A stretch of DNA of 64,000 bases, from assembly GCF_900185715.1 (NCBI RefSeq), contig NZ_FYAS01000011.1, positions 62,001 to 126,000 on the forward strand, given 5' to 3'. Source of the stretch: Allobosea sp. CS1GBMeth4 (GTDB lineage: Bacteria > Pseudomonadota > Alphaproteobacteria > Rhizobiales > Beijerinckiaceae). Positions 28,063 to 37,382 of this stretch are shown piece after piece (the stretch's first letter is position 1; the number at the start of each line of letters is the position of its first letter). The position numbers and the translations under genes are program-made. The notes below the pieces were generated by a model that saw nothing but the letters and a program-made list of their open reading frames with translations, made no database searches and was not told the DNA's origin.

Positions 28063-29396
28063 CGCCTGCCCTCCAGCACGGCCCAGAGCTCCATTTCGAG
28101 ATCGGGCCAGTCGCCGGAGAAATGCATGCCGATCGAGCTCGCCGTGCTGAATTCCGGCCAGAGCGGTGAGGTGCGGTCGAGATAGAAATAGACGTGATCG
28201 GTCAGCGCCCGGATCTGGGGCGGCGGCGTCGGCAGGTGGACGAGATTGATGCCCGGCAGATGGGCGTGGACGATCTCGTTCATCTTGGTGTTGGGGCCGA
28301 CCTTGAACAGGTGCGGGAACTGCGACTGGATCTCGGTGAGGGGCCGGCGCGCCGCCACCTCCAGGATCAGCGTCGCATTGCGCATCAGCGCCCGGTCGCG
28401 GATCGTCGACATGAAGGCGTTCGGGGCGCGCTCGACGATCTCGAGCCGGATGGCGCGGCGGCCGAGCTGGGCCGACAGGAAGTCCTGGATGTCGCGCACC
28501 ACCGGGGTGAAGCAGCCTTCCAGGTCGTCATGGTCATAGGCCGGATAGTCGCGGGCGCGGCGTTCGGCGGTGGTGAAGGTCGCGAGCTCCCCCGCGATGG
28601 CGAGCAGGGTAACGAACAGGCGCTCCGGATGGACGAAACGCGAGCCGCGCATGTGCTTCAGCACCGGGATGTGCCGGTTGAGCAGTTGCAGGATGAAGTA
28701 GTCGGCGCTCTGCAGGCCTCCGCCGGCGGTCGGATCGGCGGCGTAGCGGGCGAGCTCCTCGAGCTTGTTGTCGATCCAGCCGATGACCCGGTCCATCCAG
28801 CCGTCGACGACCGGATGGGCCGAGCAGAGCAGCACCGGCGGGGCGAACTTCTCGTCAAACAGGATGGCGCGGTCGCGCACTTCGAGGATGCGCCCGAGCG
28901 CCAGGCCGACGAAGCCCGGCTTGCCGGTCTTGCGCAGTTCCAGGCCGAAGCGCGGATGGGCGATGTCGATCTCCTCCTCGACGCGCAGCGAGGCGGTCGA
29001 ATCGATCAGCATCTCGGTCGCCGGATAGAAGCGGCTGGCCGAGCCGCTCAGGCTGTCCTCGACCTCGCGGGTGTTGGAGGCGGCCAGCGGCAGCGACAGC
29101 CAGGCGAGCTGGCCGGCGGCATTCTCCGGCACCTCGATCGCCGGGGGCAGCGGGGAATTGTCCGGCATCGCGAAGGGCGTGCCGTCCGGCATCACGCCGA
29201 CGGCGCGCCTGAGCCCGATGCGGCTCTGCTGAGCCAGGTCGCGGTCGATCTCGAGCACCGAGAAGCCCCACGGATAGGGCGTGATCTGGCGGACGCGATT
29301 CTCCAGCAGATTCTCGAGATAGCGATCGTTCTGCTGCAGATGATGCGGCCGCAGGAACAAGCCTTCGGACCAGACGACCTTACTGTACCACGACAT
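28059..29396 (-). CDS. tssK: T6SS baseplate protein TssK (ImpJ/VasE)
   Basis: Connects the baseplate to the membrane complex. 445 residues, the family length, with the typical N-terminus VVWSEGLFLRPHHLQQNDRYLENLL and the C-terminal stretch LPTPPPQIRALTDHVYFYLDR. First gene of the - strand T6SS unit tssK-tssL-tssM-tagF-pppA-ppkA. TssJ and TssA-TssH do not appear next to it, so the remaining parts must be encoded elsewhere. Confidence 0.96.
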   Translation of the reverse strand: MSWYSKVVWSEGLFLRPHHLQQNDRYLENLLENRVRQITPYPWGFSVLEIDRDLAQQSRIGLRRAVGVMPDGTPFAMPDNSPLPPAIEVPENAAGQLAWLSLPLAASNTREVEDSLSGSASRFYPATEMLIDSTASLRVEEEIDIAHPRFGLELRKTGKPGFVGLALGRILEVRDRAILFDEKFAPPVLLCSAHPVVDGWMDRVIGWIDNKLEELARYAADPTAGGGLQSADYFILQLLNRHIPVLKHMRGSRFVHPERLFVTLLAIAGELATFTTAERRARDYPAYDHDDLEGCFTPVVRDIQDFLSAQLGRRAIRLEIVERAPNAFMSTIRDRALMRNATLILEVAARRPLTEIQSQFPHLFKVGPNTKMNEIVHAHLPGINLVHLPTPPPQIRALTDHVYFYLDRTSPLWPEFSTASSIGMHFSGDWPDLEMELWAVLEGRR

Positions 29397-29428
29397 CCGG
29401 TTCTCGCTATCTCAAGGCCTGACGGGAG

Positions 29429-29456
29429 CATATAACAGCTCGTTCCCGAGCGTCAC
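29429..29456 (-). promoter_or_regulatory. Candidate promoter of the tssK operon
   Basis: On the - strand a GTGACG -35-like box (29451-29456), 16-base spacer and TATATG -10-like box (29429-29434) stand about 33 bases before the tssK start, in the only AT-rich patch of the divergent region. Spacing and position fit a housekeeping promoter; the -35 match is moderate. Confidence 0.4.
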
Positions 29457-29586
29457 CATTGGAGTAGGGCGGGCAAGACCGCCTCTGCCGGCCACAAGAC
29501 CCGGTTCACCGCGGCGAGCCCCTTCGTTTGACTTGCCCGGCCGGCCGGAGCGAAGCTCCGGGCCGAGCGATCCGTGAAGGTGTCCC

Positions 29587-30087
29587 ATGCCGACTGGCCC
29601 CGCCGCGCGCATTCTCGATCCCGTCATCCATCCGCTGCCCGGCGTCCTGCAGCCGGGTCCCGGCAGCCCTAATGTGATCATCGGAGGCAAACTCGCCTGG
29701 CGCGGCGTCCCGGCCGCAGCCGCGGCGGCGATCCAGTCCGCCAAGGCGACGTCCGACGCGACGATCCAGGCCGCCGAGGCGGCGACGCTCGCGGCGGCGG
29801 GCACGCCCGGCGCTCCGGCGGCCAAGGCGGCGGAGGAGACGACCAAGGCCGCGGCGGCGGCCAGCATGGGCTCGATGATCTCCGGCGCCGCCGGCGGCGC
29901 CGACATCCATCTCTGCGCGACGCCGCTGCCGATCCCGCCGCACGGCCCCGGCGTGGTGGTCGACGGCTCGCAAACCGTTCTGATCAACGGGCTTCCGGCC
30001 TGCCGCATGGGCGACACGATCATCGAGGCGGTGGGGCCGCCGAACAAGATCGCCATGGGCGAGCCGACCGTGATCATCGGCGGCTGA
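29587..30087 (+). CDS. PAAR-domain spike tip protein with Ala-rich insertion
   Basis: PAAR proteins cap the VgrG spike of the T6SS and often carry or recruit effectors. 166 residues: an initial PAAR part (ARILDPVIHPLPG ... NVIIGGKLAWRG), an Ala-rich predicted helical insertion (about 42-98), then the repeated strands DIHLCATPLPIPPHGPGVV, QTVLINGLPACRMGD and PTVIIGG. The conserved His and Cys positions needed for the metal-bound tip are present. It has no C-terminal toxin domain. It is divergent from tssK and followed after one base by an unknown gene. Confidence 0.9.
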   Translation: MPTGPAARILDPVIHPLPGVLQPGPGSPNVIIGGKLAWRGVPAAAAAAIQSAKATSDATIQAAEAATLAAAGTPGAPAAKAAEETTKAAAAASMGSMISGAAGGADIHLCATPLPIPPHGPGVVVDGSQTVLINGLPACRMGDTIIEAVGPPNKIAMGEPTVIIGG

Positions 30088-30088
30088 A

Positions 30089-30907
30089 ATGGGCCGCCGC
30101 CGCTCCCCCGACCGGGCCGTCTCGGCCCATGAGCGCTTCCGCCTGCTGCGGGTCCAGCGCTTCACCTCCGACACGCAGACGGCGCTCTGGCACGGCCGCT
30201 CGCGCAATGCGCGGGTCGCCAAGGTGCTGGGCTACATGGCGGCGATCCGGATGCCGGGCCGGCGCGGGCTGCCGCTGACGGCCAATCCGAACGTGACCTG
30301 CAAGGGCGCCGAGCAGCAGTTCTTCAGCGCCTCCGGCGACGACCAGGCCGCGCATCTGCTGCCGGGGCAGATCCTGATCGACAACGCCTATCCCTGGCTC
30401 TTCCTGCAGGGCGAGCCGGCGCGGCTCCTGCAGAACGAGTTCGCCTATGTCGAGCCGATCCACGCCAACTACAACGCCGCCGACCGGCTGGCCGAGCGCA
30501 ACGGCATGGTCGACAGCTTCGCCGCGGCCTGCCGCGCCGTGCTGGTCGGCACGGGCGAGCCGGAGCGCGACGTCGCCGAGGCCTATCATCGCGTCTGGGT
30601 GCCGGGGGCCCTGGCGGCGATCGCCGCAGCCGAGCGCGAATTGCGTTCCGAGCCGTTGCCGCCGCCCCTGATCTACGGCGAAGGCCCGGACGACTACGGC
30701 ATGATCCTCAACCTCGAGGACCGCAGCCAGGCGATGAGCGACGAGGAGACCTGGAACAATTTCGAGCAGCTCAGCATGCTCGACTACTATCGCGCCGCGT
30801 TCGACGAACCGCCTCGGGAGATCGAGCCGCGCGCCATCGCCACCATGCTGGCGGGCCTGGGAGCCGGGGCGTCGCCGCTGCCCGGCTCGGGCGAAACCGA
30901 GTCTTAG
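30089..30907 (+). CDS. Unknown protein encoded directly after PAAR
   Basis: A 272-residue protein starting one base after the PAAR stop, so surely co-transcribed with it. Basic N-terminus, acidic C-terminal half, no signal peptide or membrane helix, and one lone cysteine. Stretches such as LPGQILIDNAYPWLFLQGEP, FAYVEPIHANYNAADRLAE and LIYGEGPDDYGMILNLEDR look like an ordered globular fold, but I recognise no family and no catalytic motif of a known toxin. Position suggests a PAAR-linked effector, adaptor or chaperone. Confidence 0.75.
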   Translation: MGRRRSPDRAVSAHERFRLLRVQRFTSDTQTALWHGRSRNARVAKVLGYMAAIRMPGRRGLPLTANPNVTCKGAEQQFFSASGDDQAAHLLPGQILIDNAYPWLFLQGEPARLLQNEFAYVEPIHANYNAADRLAERNGMVDSFAAACRAVLVGTGEPERDVAEAYHRVWVPGALAAIAAAERELRSEPLPPPLIYGEGPDDYGMILNLEDRSQAMSDEETWNNFEQLSMLDYYRAAFDEPPREIEPRAIATMLAGLGAGASPLPGSGETES

Positions 30908-30952
30908 GGATTTCCGTGCAGCAGTGCGCCTCCTCAACCGGAGGTCGCTGAC

Positions 30953-32584
30953 ATGGTGCAGCGCCATATCCTCGAGCGCCTGCGGGCCGTCAGCCTGCGC
31001 CATCGGGTCTATGCCGGGAGCTGCGCCTTCTTCGCGGTGGTCTGCCTTCTGGTCACGGTGGCGATCATCTCCCTCCGGCAGCAGGCGGACTACCAGGACA
31101 AGCTCGGCCTGACGTCGCGCTCGGCCGCCGCGATCGAGCGGGCGAACGGTCTGATCTACGCCGTCGTGATGGAATCGCGCGGCATCTACATGTCGAGCGA
31201 TCCGGCGGCGTCGGCGCGCTACGGCGAGAACCTGCTGCGGCGCAGTCGCGAGCTCGCCGATGTCGTCGAGGGCTGGGAGAGGATCGTCCGGAGCGACGAC
31301 GCGGCGCTCTTCGCTGCCTTCAAGACCCGCATCGCGGACTTCATCCGGTTCCGGATCGAGCTGGTCCGGCGCGCCACCGCCTTCGGCCAGGCCGCCGGGC
31401 GCGAATGGGGCGACAACGAAGCCAACCGCACGACCAGGGCGGCCCTCAACGCCGATCTCGAGGCGCTCGGGCAGATCTATGCGCGGCGAGCCGACGAGAT
31501 CGCCGCTCTGACCGAGCGCGCCTGGCTGGTGACTTGGCTGATCGTCCTGCTCGGCCTCCTCGCGCTCGGCCTCGCCGGCTATGTCAGCACGGTGATCCGC
31601 AGGTCGCTGATCGCGCCGCTGCACGAGATCACCGACACCGCCGACCGCATCGCGGCCGGCAGGGTCGTGGTCACCGTGCCGCACAGCGAGCGGCTCGACG
31701 AGGTGGGCAAGCTCGGCCGGGCGGTGCAGCAACTGCAGGACACGCTGGTCCGCAACCAGGAGCTGCGGCGGCTCGAACGGACGAGCTCGCGGCAGCGGGA
31801 CAATCTCGAAATCCAGCTTCAGGAGAGCAAACGCCACCTGCTGGCGGCGATCAACAGCATGATGCCCGGGCTGATGATGCTCGATCTGGAGGGCAAGGTC
31901 GTCCTGATGAACCAGTCCTATCGGAAGATCTACCGGCTGCCGCCGGATCTGCCGCCGTCGAGCCTGACCATCCACGACCTGCTCAGGCTCCGGGCCGAGG
32001 CCGGCACATTCTCCGGCGACGTCGAGAGCTATGTCGAGAGCATCCTCTCGCGGATCGAGCAGGGCCGGCCCGCCGTCAAGCATGTCGAACTGAAGGACGG
32101 GCGCGTGATCCGCGTCGTCGAGCGCCCGATGAACGGCGGCACCGGCTGGGTCTCGACGCATGAGGACTTCACCGAGCAGCGGCACCTGCAGCGCTCGCTC
32201 GAGCGCACGGAGCAGCTGCTCGCCGCGATCGTCGAAGCCACCGACGAGGCGATCGTCGCCAAGGATGCGGTCACCCTCCGCTATGTCTTCGTCAATCGTG
32301 CGGCCGAAGCCCTGTTCGGCATCGCCCGCTCCGAGATGATCGGGCGGACGGCGCGCGATGTGTTCGATGCCGCGACCGCCGAATGGATCGAGCGCGAGGA
32401 CCGCCGGATCCAGCAGGCCGACGCCGACACCACGATCGCGATGCGGACCGTCGAGACGCCGGGAAACGGCAGGCGGCGGATCGGGGTCAGGCGCCTGCCG
32501 GTGGCCGGCCAGGACGGCGAGCCGCGCATGCTGCTGTGCCTGATCGAAGACCGGACGGCGCAGGCGGCCCGCGTCGCCGGCTGA
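30953..32584 (+). CDS. HAMP-PAS-PAS membrane sensor without output domain
   Basis: 543 residues from an ATG with a GGAGGT site. Transmembrane helices at about 21-45 and 185-210 flank a helical periplasmic sensor region; a HAMP domain (about 212-265) and a short coiled coil follow. Then come a PAS-7 type domain (about 290-405; MPGLMMLDLEGKVVLMNQSY) and a second PAS (about 415-535; VEATDEAIVAKDAVTLRYVF). The protein stops there: no GGDEF, EAL, histidine kinase or methyl-accepting domain is present, and the following DNA shows no continuation in another frame. It may act through protein-protein contact or be a natural truncation. Confidence 0.85.
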   Translation: MVQRHILERLRAVSLRHRVYAGSCAFFAVVCLLVTVAIISLRQQADYQDKLGLTSRSAAAIERANGLIYAVVMESRGIYMSSDPAASARYGENLLRRSRELADVVEGWERIVRSDDAALFAAFKTRIADFIRFRIELVRRATAFGQAAGREWGDNEANRTTRAALNADLEALGQIYARRADEIAALTERAWLVTWLIVLLGLLALGLAGYVSTVIRRSLIAPLHEITDTADRIAAGRVVVTVPHSERLDEVGKLGRAVQQLQDTLVRNQELRRLERTSSRQRDNLEIQLQESKRHLLAAINSMMPGLMMLDLEGKVVLMNQSYRKIYRLPPDLPPSSLTIHDLLRLRAEAGTFSGDVESYVESILSRIEQGRPAVKHVELKDGRVIRVVERPMNGGTGWVSTHEDFTEQRHLQRSLERTEQLLAAIVEATDEAIVAKDAVTLRYVFVNRAAEALFGIARSEMIGRTARDVFDAATAEWIEREDRRIQQADADTTIAMRTVETPGNGRRRIGVRRLPVAGQDGEPRMLLCLIEDRTAQAARVAG

Positions 32585-32748
32585 GCCGAAGCGCTCCGCC
32601 GCGCCGGCTCGATCGGCCGTCGACGGCCGTGGCGAGTTCTGTCCCGCGCGACGGCCGCGCCGGCGAGTCGGCGTTAACGCTTTCGCAGCGTCGGTAAATC
32701 CCCGTTAACCGCATGCCGCATCGACCGAGAGCCATCGGCTGCGCGATG

Positions 32749-32776
32749 TTGACGAGAACAAACAGGAAACTAAGAT
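32749..32776 (+). promoter_or_regulatory. Sigma-70-type promoter before the small membrane protein
   Basis: TTGACG (32749-32754), 16-base spacer, TAAGAT (32771-32776), inside an unusually AT-rich strip. The expected RNA start falls about 25 bases before the small gene at 32807. Both boxes are close to consensus for a genome of this GC content. Confidence 0.55.
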
Positions 32777-32806
32777 CATACACACAGAGAACATGGGAGA
32801 TCGGAC

Positions 32807-32917
32807 ATGCTGATCGCACGCAAGCTGATGGCCGGAGCCGCCGAATTCCTCGCGCTCGCGCTCTTCGTCGGAATGATCTGGGTCTGGGCCGCGCTCGCCT
32901 CCGGGCCGCACGTCTGA
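32807..32917 (+). CDS. Very small single-helix membrane protein (36 residues)
   Basis: ATG at 32807 preceded by GGGAGATCGGAC, giving a 36-residue peptide: a short basic start (MLIARKLMAGAAEF) followed by a hydrophobic helix (LALALFVGMIWVWAALA) and a short tail, SGPHV. The positive-inside pattern fits a single-pass inner membrane protein. It has its own promoter-like sequence and ribosome site, and its codons suit the genome. No family is recognised. It stands alone between the sensor gene and dnaE. Confidence 0.6.
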   Translation: MLIARKLMAGAAEFLALALFVGMIWVWAALASGPHV

Positions 32918-33098
32918 CCCCCCGCCCGGCGGCGAGCGGCGAGCCCTCGCCGGCATGTCCACAGCCTGACATGCAGGGCGGCTCGACCGGGACGGCATGG
33001 CGCGCAATAACCGCTTCGGAGCATGCTCCGGGATCAGGAATCGGCGCGCATCCGCCCGCTCGGCCTATCGGCTGACCGGGGACGCGCCGGAGGGCGCG

Positions 33099-36000
33099 AT
33101 GACCGACCGCAAAGACGACAGGCTGGTTCAGGACGAGGTCGGCTTCGTCCATCTCCATGTCCATTCGAGCTACTCGCTGCTCGAGGGCGCGATCCAGGTC
33201 GGCACCCTCGCCAAGCTGGCGGCCGGCGACGGCCAGCCGGCCATGGCGCTGACCGATACCAACAATCTGTTCGGGGCGCTCGAATTCTCCGAGAAGCTGG
33301 CGAGCTCCGGCATCCAGCCGATCGCCGGGGTCCAGCTCTCGGTCGACTTCGCCGACGAGGATACGAGCGGGCGCAGGCCCGTGCAGAGCGTCACGCCGCA
33401 TCTCGTGCTGCTGGCGACCAGCAAGGCCGGCTACGGCAACCTGATGAAGCTGGTGACGCAGGCCTGCCTCGCCGCCGGCGCCGGCAGCCCGGTCGCCGGG
33501 ATCGACTACCTCGCCAGCCATCACGCCGATCTGATCGCGCTGACCGGGGGGGCCGGCGGACCGCTCGACCTCGTCCTGCGGGCGGGCCAGCCGGCGCAGG
33601 CCGAGGCGCGGCTGAGGCGCCTCGAGGCGATCTTCGGCGATCGGCTCTATGTCGAGATCCAGCGCCACGAGCGCGAGGACGGGCCCGCCGTCGAGGCCGG
33701 CCTGCTCAGGCTCGCCTATGACAACGACCTGCCGATCGTCGCCACCAACGAGCCGTTCTTCGGCAAGCCCGCCGATTTCGAGGCGCATGACGCGCTGCTC
33801 GCCGTGGCGGAGGGCAGGCTGCTCTCGGACGGCGAGCGCCGGCGGGTGACGCCGGCGCATTATTTCGCCGGCCGCGAGGAGATGAGGCGCCGCTTCGCCG
33901 ATCTGCCGGAGGCGCTGGCCGCGACCGTCGAGATCGCCAGGCGCTGCTCCTGGCGCGTCGGCACGCGCAAGCCGATCCTGCCGCGCTTCGGCGAGGAGGG
34001 GCGCGACGAGGCGGAGGAGCTGGAAGTGCAGGCGCGGGCCGGCCTCGCGGCGCGGCTGGCGAAGCATGGGCCGGCGGACGGCTTCACCGTCGCGGACTAC
34101 GACAAGAGGCTCGATTTCGAGCTGGGGATTATCACCCGGATGAAATTTCCGGGCTACTTCCTGATCGTCTCGGACTTCATCAAATGGGCCAAGGCGCACG
34201 ACATCCCGGTCGGGCCGGGCCGCGGTTCGGGCGCCGGCTCGCTCGTCGCCTATGCCCTGACCATCACCGATGTCGATCCGCTGCGCTTCGGCCTGCTGTT
34301 CGAGCGCTTCCTCAATCCCGACCGCGTCTCGATGCCGGATTTCGACATCGACTTCTGCCAGTACCGGCGTGAAGAGGTGATCGACTACGTCAAGAACCGC
34401 TATGGCGAGGAGCGCGTCGCCCAAATCATCACTTTCGGCACCCTGCAGGCGCGCGGCGTGCTGCGCGATGTCGGCCGCGTGCTGGAGATGCCTTACGGCC
34501 AGGTCGACAAGCTGACCAAGCTGGTGCCGCAGAATCCGGCCAAGCCGATCACCCTGCCGGAGGCGATCGCCGGCGAGCCGAAGCTGCAGGAGGCCGCGGC
34601 CGAGGAGCCGGTCGTGGCCCGCCTGCTCGAAATCGCCCAGAAGCTCGAGGGTCTGCACCGCCACGCCTCGACCCACGCCGCCGGCGTGGTCATCGGCGAC
34701 CGGCCGCTGGAGCAGCTCGTCGCGCTCTCGGTCGATCCGCGCACCGGGATGCGCGTCACCCAGTTCAACATGAAATGGGTCGAGCAGGCCGGGCTGGTGA
34801 AGTTCGACTTCCTCGGCCTGAAGACGCTGACGACGCTGACCATCGCCGTGCGCCTGATCGCGCAGCGCGGCATCGCGATCGATCTCGCGCAATTGCCCTT
34901 CGACGACCCCAAGACCTACGAGATGCTGGCGCGGGGCGAGACGGTCGGCGTCTTCCAGGTGGAATCGGTCGGCATGCGCAAGGCGCTGGTCGAGATGAAG
35001 GCCGACCGGATCGAGGACCTGATCGCGCTGGTCGCGCTCTACCGCCCCGGCCCGATGGACAACATCCCGACCTATTGCCGGCGCAAGCTCGGGTTGGAAG
35101 AGCCGACCTATCTCCATCCCGGCATGGAGCCGTTCCTGTCCGAGACCCACGGCATCATCGTCTACCAGGAACAGGTGATGCAGGTGGCGCAGGCGCTCTC
35201 GGGCTATTCGCTCGGCGAAGCGGACCTGCTGCGCCGCGCCATGGGCAAGAAGATCAAGGCCGAGATGGACGCCCAGCGCGACCGTTTCGTGAAGGGCGCG
35301 ATCGAGGCGGGCCTGAAGAAGGAGCTGGCCTCCGAGATCTTCGACCTGCTGGCGAAGTTCGCCGATTACGGCTTCAACAAGAGCCATGCGGCGGCCTATG
35401 CCGTCGTCGCCTTCCAGACCGCCTATCTCAAGGCCAACTACCCGGTCGAGTTCATCGCCGCCTCGATGACGCTCGACATCGGCAACACCGACAAGCTCTC
35501 GGAATTCCGGCGCGAGGCCGAGCGGCTCGGCATCAAGGTCGAGCGGCCCTCGATCAACCGCTCGGGCGTCGATTTCGACGTCGCCGACGGGGCGATCCGC
35601 TATGCGCTCGGCGCGATCAAGGGGGTCGGCCGCGCCGCGGTGGAATCGATCGTCACGGCGCGCGCCAAGGACGGCCCGTTCCGCGACCTCGCCGATTTCG
35701 CCCGCCGGATCGACACGCGGCTGGTCAACCGGCGCACGATCGAGGCGCTGATCTGCGCCGGCACGCTCGACGAGATCGAGCCGGAGCGGGCCAGGGCGAT
35801 GGCCGCGGTCGACGGCATGCTCGCGCTCTCGAACCGCGTTCGCGACGAGGCCGCAGCCGGGCAGCTCGACATGCTCGGCAGCGGCGGGAACGCCGAGGCC
35901 TTCCGCATCCCGCCTTTCGAGCCCTGGGCGCCGGCCGAGCGGCTGCAGCGCGAGCACGAGGCCGTCGGCTTCTTCCTCTCCGGCCACCCGCTCGACGATT

Positions 36001-36566
36001 ACGAGCATGTGCTGAAGCGCCTGCGGGTGCAGAGCTATGCCGATTTCGCCCGCAATGTCCGCGCCAGCGGCACCTCGATCGCCAAGGTCGCCGCCTCGGT
36101 CATCGACAAGTCGGAGCGGCGGACCAAGTCCGGCAACAAGATGGGCATCGTGCAGCTCTCCGATCCGACCGGGCAGTTCGAGGCGATCCTGTTCTCGGAG
36201 GGCCTGCAGCGCTATCGCGACCTGCTGGAGCCCGGCGCCGCGCTGGTGCTCAGGCTCTCGGCGGTGCTGGATGGCGAGGAGGTCCGCCCGCGCATCGAGG
36301 ACGTCGAGCGGCTCGATGACCTCGCCGGCCGGCAGAAGCAGGATCTCTGCATCTTCCTGCGCGACGACAAGGCGCTGCCCTCGATCGCCGAGCGGGTGAA
36401 GCCGCGCGAGGGCGTGCGCGCCGACGGCAAGGTTTCGCTGGTGATGATCCTCGACGACGGCGCCCAGGAGGTCGAGATCGAATTGCCGGGGCGCTATCCG
36501 GTCAACCAGCAGGTCGCCAACGCCGTGCGGGCCGCGCCGGGGGTGGTGAACGTCGAACTGCGCTGA
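33099..36566 (+). CDS. dnaE: DNA polymerase III alpha subunit
   Basis: Replicative DNA polymerase catalytic subunit. I choose the ATG at 33099 (GGAGG five bases before), giving 1155 residues, normal for DnaE1. N-terminal PHP domain starts FVHLHVHSSYSLLEGA; the polymerase core shows GPGRGSGAGSLVAYAL and the catalytic aspartates in PDFDIDFCQ; then YRPGPMDNIP and the tandem helix-hairpin-helix; the C-terminal OB fold (about 1010-1090) contains GNKMGIVQLSDPTGQFE. The C-terminal tau-binding region is short, as in other alphaproteobacteria. Confidence 0.97.
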   Translation: MTDRKDDRLVQDEVGFVHLHVHSSYSLLEGAIQVGTLAKLAAGDGQPAMALTDTNNLFGALEFSEKLASSGIQPIAGVQLSVDFADEDTSGRRPVQSVTPHLVLLATSKAGYGNLMKLVTQACLAAGAGSPVAGIDYLASHHADLIALTGGAGGPLDLVLRAGQPAQAEARLRRLEAIFGDRLYVEIQRHEREDGPAVEAGLLRLAYDNDLPIVATNEPFFGKPADFEAHDALLAVAEGRLLSDGERRRVTPAHYFAGREEMRRRFADLPEALAATVEIARRCSWRVGTRKPILPRFGEEGRDEAEELEVQARAGLAARLAKHGPADGFTVADYDKRLDFELGIITRMKFPGYFLIVSDFIKWAKAHDIPVGPGRGSGAGSLVAYALTITDVDPLRFGLLFERFLNPDRVSMPDFDIDFCQYRREEVIDYVKNRYGEERVAQIITFGTLQARGVLRDVGRVLEMPYGQVDKLTKLVPQNPAKPITLPEAIAGEPKLQEAAAEEPVVARLLEIAQKLEGLHRHASTHAAGVVIGDRPLEQLVALSVDPRTGMRVTQFNMKWVEQAGLVKFDFLGLKTLTTLTIAVRLIAQRGIAIDLAQLPFDDPKTYEMLARGETVGVFQVESVGMRKALVEMKADRIEDLIALVALYRPGPMDNIPTYCRRKLGLEEPTYLHPGMEPFLSETHGIIVYQEQVMQVAQALSGYSLGEADLLRRAMGKKIKAEMDAQRDRFVKGAIEAGLKKELASEIFDLLAKFADYGFNKSHAAAYAVVAFQTAYLKANYPVEFIAASMTLDIGNTDKLSEFRREAERLGIKVERPSINRSGVDFDVADGAIRYALGAIKGVGRAAVESIVTARAKDGPFRDLADFARRIDTRLVNRRTIEALICAGTLDEIEPERARAMAAVDGMLALSNRVRDEAAAGQLDMLGSGGNAEAFRIPPFEPWAPAERLQREHEAVGFFLSGHPLDDYEHVLKRLRVQSYADFARNVRASGTSIAKVAASVIDKSERRTKSGNKMGIVQLSDPTGQFEAILFSEGLQRYRDLLEPGAALVLRLSAVLDGEEVRPRIEDVERLDDLAGRQKQDLCIFLRDDKALPSIAERVKPREGVRADGKVSLVMILDDGAQEVEIELPGRYPVNQQVANAVRAAPGVVNVELR

Positions 36567-36652
36567 CGGAACTCGTCGGCGCCCGGCCTTGCGCTGCCGG
36601 TCGCCGAGGCATCAGAGTACCACCGCAGAGAACGACGATCTCCGGGGGGCCG

Positions 36653-37372
36653 ATGAAGCAGTATGTCGCGCGCATTCCGATGAGTCTTGCCGTGCCCGAG
36701 GCGATGCACTGGGCGATCAAGGACGTGCTCGAAGGCGAATACGAAGCCGGCTTCGACGGTGTCGGCCTCGACATCCTCGATGTCGGCGCGAATGTCGGCT
36801 CCTTCGCGCTCTGGGCCACGGCGCGCTGGCCGGGCAGTACGGTGACCTCCTACGAGCCGCATCCCGGGACCTACGAGCTCCTGAAGCGCAACACCGACCG
36901 GCGCCGCGACATCGTCACGGTCAACGCCGCCCTGTTTCCGGGCGGACAGACGACGGCGACCTTCCTCAGCCGCTTCGCCGGCGACGGCGAGTCGGGGCTC
37001 GCCTCCTATGCCGGCGATACCTTCGTCGACGGCGCGATGGCCGAGCGCTACGAGGTCGCGGTGGTCGACCCGGCGAGCCTGCCCTCGGCGGATGTCGTCA
37101 AGATCGACATCGAGGGCGGGGAGGGCGACGTGCTCGACCATCTCGACCTGTCGAAGACCTCGCTGGTGCTGCTCGAGTACCAGAACCGCAAGAACCGCCT
37201 GCAGCTGGAAGCGCGCCTCGAGGCCGATTTCGAGCTGATCGACACGGTCGAGCACATCTGGGATCCGCTGCTCGAACAGCGCTGCTACCGGCCCGATCTC
37301 GCCGGCGACGTCTATGGCCGCCTCTTCGCCGCCCGCAAGGGCGTCACGCGGATGACGCGTGCCTCGAGGTGA
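36653..37372 (+). CDS. FkbM-family methyltransferase
   Basis: A 239-residue class I SAM methyltransferase. SAM-binding motif LDVGANVGSFALW, the strand-2 acid in SYEPHP, and the FkbM hallmark VVKIDIEGGEGDVL are present. FkbM enzymes methylate hydroxyls of sugars or polyketides; the substrate here cannot be told. It starts 86 bases after dnaE with a GGGGGG-rich ribosome site. Confidence 0.85.
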   Translation: MKQYVARIPMSLAVPEAMHWAIKDVLEGEYEAGFDGVGLDILDVGANVGSFALWATARWPGSTVTSYEPHPGTYELLKRNTDRRRDIVTVNAALFPGGQTTATFLSRFAGDGESGLASYAGDTFVDGAMAERYEVAVVDPASLPSADVVKIDIEGGEGDVLDHLDLSKTSLVLLEYQNRKNRLQLEARLEADFELIDTVEHIWDPLLEQRCYRPDLAGDVYGRLFAARKGVTRMTRASR

Positions 37373-37382
37373 GGGGAAAACC

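Noticed and set aside
32487..36008. A - strand open frame of over 1170 codons opposite dnaE
   Set aside because: Same effect of GC-rich codons; composition is that of an antisense shadow and dnaE is unambiguous.
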